A DNA stretch of 64,000 nucleotides. It comes from Prorocentrum cordatum. Lineage: Eukaryota; Sar; Dinophyceae; Prorocentrales; Prorocentraceae. A program made the position numbers and the translations under genes. Location of the stretch: contig CAUYUJ010014756.1 of assembly GCA_963575745.1 (NCBI GenBank), forward strand, positions 1 to 64,000. The letters run 5' to 3'. Below, piece after piece: positions 51,905 through 60,641 of this stretch (position 1 is its first letter; each line of letters opens with the position of its first letter). Under the pieces are notes generated by a model, which was not told where the DNA came from, did not search any database, and saw only the letters and a list, made by a program, of their open reading frames with translations.

Positions 51905-51919
51905 CTTGAGCCAAAATGG
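51905..51919 (-). promoter_or_regulatory. relict spliced leader (second, truncated copy)
   Basis: Minus strand reads CCATTTTGGCTCAAG, the leader without its first seven bases. This is what remains when a new leader is trans-spliced onto the AG inside an older leader after retroposition. Confidence 0.92.
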
Positions 51920-51941
51920 CTTGAGCCAAAATGGCTACGGA
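51920..51941 (-). promoter_or_regulatory. complete dinoflagellate spliced leader in genomic DNA
   Basis: Minus strand begins TCCGTAGCCATTTT and continues GGCTCAAG, matching all 22 positions of the known dinoflagellate leader (first base T is one of the allowed bases). It lies at the 5' edge of LINE-2 and directly precedes the relict copy. Confidence 0.95.
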
Positions 51942-52495
51942 CACAGGAATATGAGCAGCAGGAGGAGGAGGAGGAGGAGGAGCAGGAACAGGAGCAAGGA
52001 CGAGGACGAGAACGAACAGCAGCAGCATGAGCTGGACAGGAAGGAGCGGGAGGAGCAGGAGGGTCAGGGCAAGGCGGAGTAGGGGGAAGGATGGAGGGAG
52101 GCAAGGAGGGAGGCGGCACAAATGAGGAAGGACTCGGTTCCAGAAAAGTGGCCCGCTCTGGGGCAACCGTGCCATAGTGAACGGCGGGGGCAATGACGCT
52201 GCAGCGGCAGCACCATTTTGAAGGACCGATCGTGACCGGGTTGTAAAACACAGTATACGGGATATCAACGTTTGAACCTTGTCTACAAGCACTACGCACT
52301 ACGCGGAGAGGGTGGGTCAACTTCCGCACTGGGCCAGGGGAGAAGGGGACGTAACATTCATATTGAATAATTGTGGATGGATGAGGGGTGAGGGATTGGA
52401 GGGGGGAGAAGACTCCTCGACTCTGGGCTGGCCTGGAGCACGCCCCGCAGGGGCCTCATGTCAAATGACGACGGTCGGATTTTCCTGATTTGAGG

Positions 52496-52517
52496 ACCGT
52501 TTTCGGTTTGGCTCAAG
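52496..52517 (+). promoter_or_regulatory. degenerate relict spliced leader upstream of Cys-rich gene
   Basis: ACCGT, four changed bases, then C, two changed bases and TTTGGCTCAAG: 17 of 22 positions fit the leader, including an unbroken 11-base 3' end. It lies 63 bp upstream of the ATG at 52581. Chance similarity cannot be excluded. Confidence 0.55.
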
Positions 52518-52580
52518 TCGATCGATCTTGTGGGAAGCCTCAGTTCACAGAGTGCAAGGTGCAGACGTTGTGTGAGCGCC

Positions 52581-52847
52581 ATGGCCCGCGTGTCATTCGC
52601 CATGCTGTCGCTCGGGGCAGCGCTGGCCACTGAGGAGACCACGGCAAGCTTGCGGGGCTCTGCTGCGGCGCGACGCCTGGAGAGCTGCACCGCGGACGCG
52701 AAGCCATGCGCAGCCCCGCACTCCAACTCGGCTATCCAGCTGCCTGCGGCACTCCCCGCCACCGTGCCAGCCCAGCGCCTGGGATGGCGATTGCTCGAAA
52801 GATCGCGCCAACGAAGCACTGGTGGGGGGGGTCAGTGCATGCATTGA
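52581..52847 (+). CDS. Cys-rich protein, N-terminal part (copy 1)
   Basis: Starts MARVSFAMLSLGAALATEET, a short hydrophobic N-terminus consistent with a signal peptide cleaved near ALA. LRGSAAARR and CTADAKPCAAPHSNSAI follow, the last being the first half of the Cys module found downstream. The frame then departs (LPAALPATVPAQRLGW) and stops at 52847. In copy 2 an alternative frame reads WDDDCSKDRANEALVGGAVH at the same place, so a frameshift or an unrecognised intron separates this part from the modules at 52930 and 53235. Function unknown. Confidence 0.5.
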   Translation: MARVSFAMLSLGAALATEETTASLRGSAAARRLESCTADAKPCAAPHSNSAIQLPAALPATVPAQRLGWRLLERSRQRSTGGGGQCMH

Positions 52848-52929
52848 AGCGTGGCGTGCGCGCATTGAACCCCGCCAGACAGTGCTTCACACCGTAGGTT
52901 ATCCACATCGTGCAGGCACGGTGGCGGAT

Positions 52930-53030
52930 CTGGTGCTTCGAGGACCCGACCTGCCCAGGGCAAGGGTGCGTCGAGGAGATTCCGTGCCTGCGATGCTCGA
53001 TGCTCGGCGATCGGCGGTGCAATCGACGAA
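52930..53030 (+). pseudogene. Cys-module fragment (copy 1)
   Basis: WCFEDPTCPGQGCVEEIPCL is readable at 52931-52990, then the frame degrades (copy 2 keeps SGCRYCDASAIGGPSYDGEA here). It lies directly before the T-rich insertion. Confidence 0.5.
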
Positions 53031-53054
53031 TGTTGAGGCTTGTGCCTTTGCTTT

Positions 53055-53230
53055 TTCTTTGTTGTATTGGTTGAGTTTACTGTGATGGGTTTTTTGTTTG
53101 GTTTCTTTTTTTTTTTTTTTTATTGATCTTTCTTGTCTTTTTTTGTACTATTTTTATGTTTTTCTTTTATTTTTAGATTTGTTTTCTGTTTTTTTTTTAT
53201 TTTTTTTGATTTTTATTATTTTTTTTTTCG
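53055..53230 (+). repeat. T-rich insertion in copy 1
   Basis: About 175 bp that is over 80% T, with scattered C, G and A. Copy 2 lacks it and reads straight through (GAGGCGTGCCCTTCGCCAGC). On the minus strand it would be A-rich. It resembles neither a MITE nor a LINE tail. Confidence 0.8.
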
Positions 53231-53234
53231 CCAG

Positions 53235-53803
53235 CGCCGTCTTCGGGCTGCACTGCGGACGCGAAGCCTTGCGCAGCACCGCATGCCAACTCGGCTATCT
53301 GGTGCTTCGAGGACCCGACCTGCCCCGGGCAAGGGTGCGTCGAGGACTCGGGCTGCCGGTACTGTGATGCCTCGGCGATCGGCGGGCCATCATACGATGG
53401 TGAGGCGTGCCCATCTATCCAGTCTCTCGGTGCCGCACTGGCCGCCGACGAGGGCTGCGACGGGATGACCTACACGAGAAACTACGCCGAGGGCACACCG
53501 CACGAGTGCAGGTGCGACAGCTACTGCGACGACTTCTGCGACGATGGGCCGAATGGCTGCGCCAGGACGTGCAGGATCTTGAACGGAGTTTTCGAGCACA
53601 TCCCGTCCGTACATGCAGGCGACCGTACTTGCACCTGGTACGCGCACTACGTGACCAACCCGATAAACTACGAGGGCTACGATTGCTCGTGGATGACTGG
53701 CACTGGCGAGGGCGGCCATGGAGACGATTGTCAAGATTGGACGTCCGTTGGCGCCTTGAAGTGCCGGGAGGGAAACCAGAACCAGAACAATTGCCACTTC
53801 TAA
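53235..53803 (+). CDS. Cys-rich repeat protein, C-terminal part (copy 1)
   Basis: Open without ATG from 53235 (after TTTTTCGCCAG) to TAA. It begins with SSGCTADAKPCAAPHANSAI, then WCFEDPTCPGQGCVEDSGCR and YCDASAIGGPSYDGEACPS, one complete Cys module. QSLGAALAADEGCDGMTYTR follows, with a second, distinct Cys-rich domain (CRCDSYCDDFCDDGPNGCAR, TCRILNGVFEHIPS). The last part, TCTWYAHYVTNPINYEGYDC ... DDCQDW ... CREGNQNQNNCHF, is complete only in this copy. Even Cys spacing and lack of membrane segments suggest a disulphide-rich secreted or vacuolar protein. No known family is recognised; enzyme or toxin activity is not suggested by any motif. Confidence 0.6.
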
Positions 53804-53979
53804 TCATCGTGAGTGCTCCCGAGGAGAAGGTCTTCCCGATTTAACTTGTGGTGGGCGAAGGGGTTGAGATGCATAATACCCAGCTTTTTCAGGCTCAGTC
53901 CACTGCCTCTTCCAGCCAAGAGCGTGCGGAAGAGAGTACAGAGAGCATGATTCGTAGATGATGGAGATACACTAGCATC

Positions 53980-54171
53980 CTACCAGTGCTTCCCATCACC
54001 AAAAGTTTGGACCGTTGTGGGGGTCTGGGGCACTTCGCAGACGTGCTGTTCGCACAAACCGCAGCTGTAGGAAATCTTGACGCCTTTGCGCCCCATCCAG
54101 AAACGATCCCCAATCGAGGTACCTTGATCAGGAACGCAAGGCTGCATGCAGCCCAGGAGCGAACCATACAT
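53980..54171 (-). CDS. small Cys-rich protein or exon, minus strand (copy 1)
   Basis: 63 codons from ATG at 54171: MYGSLLGCMQPCVPDQGTSI, GDRFWMGRKGVKISYSCGLC, EQHVCEVPQ to GKHW and stop. The Cys pattern C-x3-C...C-x2-C-x4-C and low redundancy make it more protein-like than the many chance frames. The second copy (60841-61013) is frameshifted. It may be the last exon of a minus-strand gene whose other exons are not seen. Confidence 0.45.
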   Translation of the reverse strand: MYGSLLGCMQPCVPDQGTSIGDRFWMGRKGVKISYSCGLCEQHVCEVPQTPTTVQTFGDGKHW

Positions 54172-54229
54172 GTCTCCGTGGGTCTTTCGAAGGACGTGGA
54201 GGGAGAAGGAGAAGGCTGAGGAGGAGGAG

Positions 54230-54400
54230 GGGCCAGCGTAAGGAAGAGGGCTTTAACAAAAGACGCTCCCACTCAATATCCGGGGAGTCCCCGGTTTGAG
54301 GAGGGGGAAAAGAAGATATGAGGAGAAGGAGGAGGGGGAGGAGGAGGAGTAGTAGTAGGAGGAGGAGGAGGAGAAGGAGGCGGGAGGACGAGAAACAGGA
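54230..54400. repeat. (GGA)n/(TAG) tract (copy 1)
   Basis: Purine tract with a short TAG run; expanded differently in copy 2 (61060-61255). Confidence 0.9.
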
Positions 54401-54404
54401 GTTC

Positions 54405-54545
54405 TTGGATGAATATGAGGGTCTCTTGGGCTGCCTCTCATTCGCAATGTGCTACTTTTTCTCTACCCGCCGACGCGTATCATACGGACCTGGAATTCCC
54501 CAAGAAGGCCCTATCGCGTGATTCGTAATCGGAGAAGGGGGGCTC
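54405..54545 (+). repeat. segment present three times
   Basis: TGGATGAATATGAGGGTCTC ... CTCTACCCGCCGACGCGTAT ... GATTCGTAATCGGAGAAGG also occurs at 61266-61400 and, alone, at 58697-58820 immediately upstream of duplication copy 2. Confidence 0.8.
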
Positions 54546-54547
54546 CG

Positions 54548-54605
54548 AATGGAGACATTCCAACGTTACGAGTCAGTTTCGCGCTAATCGTTTCCATCCA
54601 CGGCC
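54548..54605 (+). repeat. direct repeat bracketing the foldback (left)
   Basis: GAATGGAGACATTCCAACGT then TACGAGTCAGTTTCGCGCTA. It recurs in the same orientation at 55718-55775 as GAATGGCGATATTGAAACGT then TACGAATCAGTTTCGCGATA. Confidence 0.8.
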
Positions 54606-54674
54606 TTCCTGCAAGGCCGTTTCAAGGGCCCCTCCTGAATTCTATGCACGATACGGGACTCCGATTCTACTAGT

Positions 54675-55312
54675 CGGGCCGCTGCTTCTGTGTGCCGTCC
54701 TAGCCTGGCTCAAGCGAGACGCCGATGAGATCGGCAGGCATGGCGTTCCGGGACGTTGCGCTGCTTTCTGGTGCTAGCCTGGCTATGACAAAACGGTCCT
54801 GGGATCGCCAGGAATGGCGTTCTGGGACGTTACGGTTTTCCTGGTCTCAGCCTGGCTATGACGAAACGACGATGAAAGCCACGAAGTGCGATAGGGCTCG
54901 AACTTTCCAACGTTATGCATGAGTTTTTGGGGCTCTGGCACAGGACTTCCTCACCAAACCGACGCCGATCATAACGTTGCGAATCCGTGAATAGAAACAA
55001 TTGAATTGTTTTTTATTTAGGAGTACTCAACGTTATGATCGTCGTCGTTTTCGTGAGGACGTCCTGTACCAGAGCTCCAAAACTCATTCATAACGTTGGA
55101 AAGTTGCACTCGTACCATCGTTTCGCCATAGCCAGGCTAGGATCGAAACAGCGGTAACGTCCCAGAACGCCATTTCTGGCGATCGCAGGATCGTCTCGTC
55201 ATAGCCAGGCTAGCACCAGAAAGCAGCGTAACGTTCCGAAGCGCCATGCCTGGCCATTTCATCGGCGGCTCGCTTGAGCCAGGCTAGGACGGCACACGGA
55301 AACAGCGGCCCG
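54675..55312. mobile_element. foldback palindrome, about 320-bp arms (copy 1)
   Basis: Left arm CGGGCCGCTGCTTCTGTGTG, CCGTCCTAGCCTGGCTCAAG, GCTAGCCTGGCTATGACAAA. The right arm is its inverse (CATAGCCAGGCTAGCACCAG ... CTTGAGCCAGGCTAGGACGG). The loop is short and A/T-rich near 54995-55020 (AGAAACAATTGAATTG). AACGTTA words recur. No coding capacity; fits a foldback/Tc-like or other non-autonomous element, bracketed by the 54548/55718 direct repeat. Confidence 0.85.
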
Positions 55313-55789
55313 AGTTGTACTCATGTGGCGAAGAAATTGAAAGCAAAGCTTCCCGAATTCAAATGGACCCGCTATGGTTTCGGCAGGCCCAAGCTAGGGC
55401 GGCCCGAACTAAGGCGACAAACTGGCGCCTCCACGATGGCGCAACTGAAGCTGTAGCTAATACGACATAGCCCCACGACGCTCTCTCGCGACCCCACAGG
55501 CCATAGGCCCCCCGTTTACGAGATGGCAGCAGCGGATGTAAGACGCCAACGCGCAACCAAGTCATAACGTTACAGCCTTTTCAAAGAAGATGAGGGCAGT
55601 CTGGGCCACGGCGATATGGTACCCAAAAGCATACACTTGTGCTTCGCGTTTTTCTTTTGTTTTTTTGCATTTTCGGCGGCGGCCGCTGATCGTGCTAGGC
55701 TTAGAACCCGCGGCCTTTGAATGGCGATATTGAAACGTTACGAATCAGTTTCGCGATAACGTTTCCATCCACGGTACTGTTACATGTAA
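55313..55789. other. right flank of foldback, no supported gene
   Basis: A 60-codon frame (to 55456) reads THVAKKLKAKLPEFKWTRYG but is stopped in copy 2 by a one-base change (GAAGAAATAAA). It is judged non-coding. Contains the right direct repeat 55718-55775. Confidence 0.5.
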
Positions 55790-56012
55790 TGTTGTTTTTG
55801 CTACCGCTAACCGTATATTTTTTACGATTACGCTGGCTACGACGACTGCTGCTACTATTCGTGCTACTATTGCTACTACTGTTGCTACTACTACTATTAC
55901 AACAACAACTACTACTACTACTACTACTACTACTATACTAGTAGTACTATTACTACTACTACTACTACTACTACTATTACTTCTACTGCTACTGCTACTG
56001 CTACTGCTACTG

Positions 56013-56045
<33 letters not shown>

Positions 56046-56389
56046 GTAATGTTATTCTTGTTGCTGCGACCACTACGTCTACGATTAATTCTACCACGAC
56101 CACGGCTGCGATTACGATTACTATCATCGTTCTTAATATTACAATTTCTATCACGGCTACGACTACGACTATTGCCAACACCGCCACTACCATTACTTCT
56201 GCTAATACGATCAATGCCGTTATGAAGTTAGTGTTTGTGGTACAGTTATTGTTACTACTACTACTACTACTACTACTACTGCTGTTTCCACCATTCGTGT
56301 TATCACCACTATTAGTACGCAGTACATGACAGCCACGACCAGTACTGATGATATTGCTCAGCTATTTGTACGACCACGACGACGACCAT

Positions 56390-56444
<55 letters not shown>

Positions 56445-56543
56445 GGTTGGTACGACTGGCACCACGACTTACCATTATTAATGGTAGTAGTGGTAGTAGT
56501 AGTAGTAGTAGTAGTAGTAGTCGTAGTCGTAGTCGTAGTAGTC

Positions 56544-56585
<42 letters not shown>

Positions 56586-56684
56586 ATAGTAGTAGTACTC
56601 GTAGTAGTAGTAGGAGTAGTAGTAGTAGTAGTAGTGGTAGTAGTAGTAGTAGTAGTAGTAGGACTAGTAGTAGGAATAGTAGTG

Positions 56685-56715
<31 letters not shown>

Positions 56716-57139
56716 GGTTAGTAGTAGTATTGTAGCCGTAGTAGTAGTAGTAACAGCAGCCGTAGTAATAGTAGTAGTAGTAGTAGTAGTAGCAGTCGTA
56801 GAAGTAGTAGTAGTAGCAGTAGTCGTAGTAGTAGTAGTAGTTGTTGCTGTAGTCGTAGTAGTCGTAGTAGTAGTGTTAGTAATACGAGTACCACGACTAC
56901 CACGATTCTTATTACCAGTACCACTGCTACTATTACTACTACTCGTGCTGCTACTACTACTACAACTACTACTTCTATTAGTACTATTACGACTACTACT
57001 ACTTTTGTTGTTACTACCATTATTACTACCACTACTACTACGACTACCATACTTCTACTACGACTACGACTACAACTAGTAGTATTACTACGACTACTAC
57101 TACTACTACTACTACTACTACTGCTACTACTCCTACTGG

Positions 57140-57171
<32 letters not shown>

Positions 57172-57172
57172 T

Positions 57173-57218
<46 letters not shown>

Positions 57219-57263
57219 GCGACTATTATATTACTACTACGACGACTACTACTACTACTACCA

Positions 57264-57295
<32 letters not shown>

Positions 57296-57342
57296 CCAAC
57301 TACTACTACCACCAATACTACTAATATTACTACGACTGCTCT

Positions 57343-57381
<39 letters not shown>

Positions 57382-57395
57382 GACTACTACTATGA
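55790..57395. repeat. TAC/GTA compound microsatellite (copy 1), 1.6 kb
   Basis: TAC/ACT units to 56440, GTA/TAG units at 56480-56885, then TAC units to 57395. The opposed blocks can pair as a hairpin. Poly-Tyr, poly-Ser and poly-Val frames are artefacts. Confidence 0.95.
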
Positions 57396-57685
57396 GCCCC
57401 AAATGTGAGTCACATCAATGATGTGTGCTTTCGCTTGGACCATCGTGGCCGTTCCACCGACCCGTGGCCCTCTCCTTCCAATCCCAGGGGGGGGGTCGGG
57501 TGATGGGCAACCTTCCCAAAGGGCAAGGATGGGGTGGAAGAGGAAGCGCCCTAAACCATTCACGCGCTAATGAGCTGGTGGGATTTTGTCACTGCTGATG
57601 GGGAAGATTGTAGTTGTGGTAGGAGGAGCGGGAGGGGGGGCGCGGGATCTTTGAACTGCGGGTATCTGACGATAGGAACGGCACC
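57396..57685. other. spacer, no gene
   Basis: About 290 bp of mixed DNA between duplication copy 1 and the next array. Confidence 0.4.
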
Positions 57686-57689
57686 TTGG

Positions 57690-58480
57690 GGAACTTTTGA
57701 GCCGTCCTGGAGTGCTTTTCGGGTCGTCTTGGGGGCCTGTTAGGCCGTCGTGGGGGCAAGCTTGGGGGCTTTTTCTGCGATCTTTGGGCCGTCTTGGGGG
57801 CCTCTTGCGCCGTCTTGAGCCGTCGGAAGGCCGATCAGAAGCAAGTGCCCAAATCCCTCCCGAACATGAGGAACATCAATGATTTGGGTACATTCGGGCC
57901 TTCCTGGAAACCTCTTGGAGGCCTCCTGGGCCGTTTTTGATGCCTCTGGGGGCTTCTTTGGCCATCGTGGAGTCTTCGTGGGCGGACTTGGAGGTATCTT
58001 GGACCCGCTTGGGCCGTCTTGGAAGCCATCTTGCTCTTCGGCCGTCGTGGAGGCCAATTCAGACCTTGGGTGAACTTGGAGGCCCTCTTGGGACTGTTTT
58101 CCATGTTTTTTTTGGTCGTCATTAGTTCATCGTGGAGGCCTTTGGAACCATCTTGGTGCGATGTTTGGAGCCTCTTGGGCCGTCTTGGTCTTTCGGATGG
58201 CCGAGAAGAAGCAAACGCCAACATCCTTCAACATCATTGGGAAAACCAGTGAATTTGGCCTCTTCGGGCCCTCCTGGAGAATGTCTTGGGGGCGTATTGG
58301 GAGCCTCTTGGCCGCCTTGGGCCATCTTGGAGGCTTCTTGGGAGGATTCGGAGGCATCTTGGAGCCATCTTGGGCCGTCTTGGTGGCTTCTTCGGCGGAC
58401 TTGGAGGCAATTTGGACCATCTTGGGCCATCCTGGAGGCCATTTTGGGCCAACGTGACCATCTTAGAAGATAGGACGCCG
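57690..58480 (+). repeat. GGCCTCTTGGGCCGTCTT tandem repeat, second and third arrays
   Basis: Same repeat type as 18520-19010. It is interrupted twice by an internal cassette: 57825-57900 (GGAAGGCCGATCAGAAGCAA ... ATCAATGATTTGGGTAC) and 58190-58262 (GATGGCCGAGAAGAAGCAAA ... CCAGTGAATTTGGCCTC). Confidence 0.85.
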
Positions 58481-58857
58481 TCTTGGAGATTTGTTTGTGG
58501 ACGCCGTGCTCGTTTGGGAGCCTTCCGCGTGGCCGGCGCGCTGGGCTCAAGCCCCAGAGGGAGTTCTTTTGAAGAAGAACCAAAAAGAAGCCGTAGGGTT
58601 CAGCATGCCAGGCACCCTTGTGGCAAGACCACCGGGGGCGGCGGATCGAGTGGCCTTCGGCCCAATCTGCCACCGTGCCTGGGCTGTAGGGCAGGAGCCT
58701 CTTGGATGAATACTAGGGTTCGTTGGGATGCCTCTCGTTCCCATGGTGCTATTTTTTCTCTGACCGCCGACGCGTGTCATGCGGACAGGGCTCCATCGTG
58801 TTATTCGTAATCGGAAAAGGTGAGTTGCGTACACTGGAGGAGGAGGTGGTGGATGAG
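58481..58857. other. junction before duplication copy 2
   Basis: 58560-58690 is unique-looking; 58697-58820 is the extra copy of the 54405 segment; the last 30 bp are GGAGGAGGTGG sequence. It supplies the left flank that LINE-2 separates from copy 1. Confidence 0.6.
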
Positions 58858-59433
58858 CAGGAATATGAGCAGCAGGAGGAGGAGGAGGAGGAGGAGGAGG
58901 AGGAGGAGGAGGAGGAGGAGCAGGAGCAGGAGCAAGGACGAGGACGAGGACGAACAGCAGCAGCATGAGCTGGACAGGAAGGAGCGGGAGGAGCAGGAGG
59001 ATCAGGGCAAGGCGGAGTAGGGGAAAGGATGGAGGGAGGCAAGGAGGGAGGCGGCACAAATGAGGAAGGACTCGGTTCCAAAAAAGTGGCCCGCGCTGGC
59101 GCAACCGTGCCATAGTGAACGGCGGGGGCAATGACGCTGCAGCGGCAGCACCATTTTGAAGGACCGATCGTGACTGGGTTGTAAAACACAGCATACGGGA
59201 TATCAACGTTTGAACCCTGCCTACAAGCACTACGCACTACGCGGAGAGGATGGGTCAACTTCCGCACTGGGCCAGGGGAGAAGGGGACGTAATATTCATA
59301 TTGAGTAATTGTGGATGGATGAGGGGTGAGGGATTGGAGGGGGGAGAAGACTCCTCGACTCTGGGCTGGCCTGGAGCACGCCCCGCAGGGGCCTCATGTC
59401 AAATGACGACGGTCGGATTTTCCTGATTTGAGG

Positions 59434-59455
59434 ACCGTTTTCGGTTTGGCTCAAG
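59434..59455 (+). promoter_or_regulatory. degenerate relict spliced leader (copy 2)
   Basis: Same 22 bases as 52496-52517, unchanged between the copies. Confidence 0.5.
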
Positions 59456-59518
59456 TCGATCGATCTTGTGGGAAGCCTCAGTTCACAGAGTGCAAGGTGC
59501 AGACGTTGTGTGAGCGCC

Positions 59519-59725
59519 ATGGCCCGCGTGTCATTCGCCATGCTGTCGCTCGGGGCAGCGCTGGCCACTGAGGAGACCACGGCAAGCTTGCGGGGCTCTG
59601 CTGCGGCGCGACGCCTGGGGAGCTGCACCGCGGACGCGAAGCCATGCGCAGCCCCGCACTCCAACTCGGCAATCCAGCTGCCTGCGGCACTCCCCGCCAC
59701 CGTGCCAGCCCAGCGCCTGGGATGA
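59519..59725 (+). pseudogene. Cys-rich protein N-terminal part (copy 2)
   Basis: MARVSFAMLSLGAALATEET ... CTADAKPCAAPHSNSAIQ, with one residue change from copy 1 (LGSC for LESC). Stops at TGA 59723-59725 where copy 1 has TGG. Confidence 0.5.
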
Positions 59726-59863
59726 CGACTGCTCGAAAGATCGCGCCAACGAAGCGCTGGTGGGGGGGGCAGTGCATGCATTGAAGCGTGGCGAGAGGGG
59801 GCTCCCTTGAAAAATGTCAAAAACCCCGCCAGACAGTACTTCACACCGTAGGTTATCCACATC

Positions 59864-60457
59864 GTGCAGGCACGTGGCGGATCTGCGTGCATTCGAGGAC
59901 CGACCTGCCCAGGGCAAGGGTGCGTCGAGGATTCTGGCTGCCGGTACTGCGATGCCTCGGCGATCGGCGGGCCATCGTACGATGGTGAGGCGTGCCCTTC
60001 GCCAGCGCCGTCTTCGGGCTGCACTGCGGACGCGAAGCCTTGCGCAGCACCGCATGCCAACTCGGTTATCTGGTGCTTCGAGGACCCGACCTGCCCAGGG
60101 CAAGGGTGCGTCGAGGACTCGGGCTGCCGGTACTGCGATGCCTCGGCGATCGGCGGGCCATCATACGATGGTGAGGCGTGCCCATCTATCCAGTCTCTCG
60201 GTGCCGCACTGGCCGCCGACGAGGGCTGCGACGGGATGACCTACACGAGAAACTACGCCGAGGGAACACCGCACGAGTGCAGGTGCGACAGCTACTGCGA
60301 CGACTTCTGCGACGATGGGCCGAATGGCTGCGCCAGGACGTGCAGGATCTTGAACGGAGTTTTCGAGCACATCCCGTCCGTACTTGCAGGCGACCGTACG
60401 CGCACTGGTACGGCACTACGGGAGCAGGCAGCGGACTTTAGAGGGCTAGATTGCTAG
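59864..60457 (+). pseudogene. Cys-rich repeat protein, modules and truncated C-terminus (copy 2)
   Basis: Uninterrupted frame with two Cys modules: CPGQGCVEDSGCRYCDASAI then GGPSYDGEACPSPAPSSGCT, followed by ADAKPCAAPHANSVIWCFED and a second CPGQGCVEDSGCRYC. It then enters the DSYCDDFCDDGPNGC domain. Indels near 60395 change the end to TRTGTALREQAADFRGLDC and a stop, removing the last Cys-rich part kept in copy 1. The two-module arrangement is probably ancestral, with copy 1 broken by the T-rich insertion. No ATG in good context: either an upstream exon is joined or the gene is dead. Confidence 0.55.
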
Positions 60458-60565
60458 TGGATGAATGGCACTGGCGAGGGCGGCCATGGCGACGATTGTC
60501 AAGATTGGGACGGTCGTGGCTTGAAGGTGCCGGGATGGGAACCCTAGAACCAGAAACAATTGCAT

Positions 60566-60641
60566 TTTTTTTTTTTTTTTTTTTTTTTTCTTTTTTGTTT
60601 TTTTTTTTTTTTTTTTTTTTTTCTTTTTTTTTTTTTTTTTC
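60566..60641 (+). repeat. poly-T insertion in copy 2
   Basis: About 75 Ts with four or five C/G, inserted between AACAATTGCA and CTAATCATGG, exactly where copy 1 encodes NNCHF and stop. Confidence 0.85.

Larger units (their letters stand above)
47049..51941 (-). mobile_element. LINE-2 (this window), minus strand, spliced-leader 5' end
   Basis: Reading right to left: full spliced leader (51941-51920), relict leader (51919-51905), 5' untranslated part, ORF1 (51732-50479), endonuclease in three frames (about 50470-48871), then RT (48634-47049) cut by the gap. At the right edge, homology with the other segmental copy (58858 onward) resumes within 3 bp of the leader, so the element starts exactly there. 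The 3' end is not visible. Confidence 0.85.
51944..57395 (+). repeat. segmental duplication, copy 1
   Basis: Co-linear with 58858-64000 (offset 6,914 bp at the left edge, about 6,860 further right). Shared order: GGA microsatellite, upstream region, Cys-rich gene, minus-strand Cys exon, GGA tract, foldback palindrome, TAC/GTA microsatellite. Identity is very high except for indels and T-rich insertions. Confidence 0.92.

Noticed and set aside
50232-52292. A 686-codon minus-strand frame overlapping LINE-2 ORF1
   Set aside because: Only its last 80 codons (NNITKWGPTSKEKL) belong to the element; the rest is a shadow of ORF1, the 5' untranslated part and GGA microsatellite.
55274-55456. Small plus-strand ORF after the foldback
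   Set aside because: A stop interrupts it in the otherwise near-identical second copy, and no family resemblance is seen.
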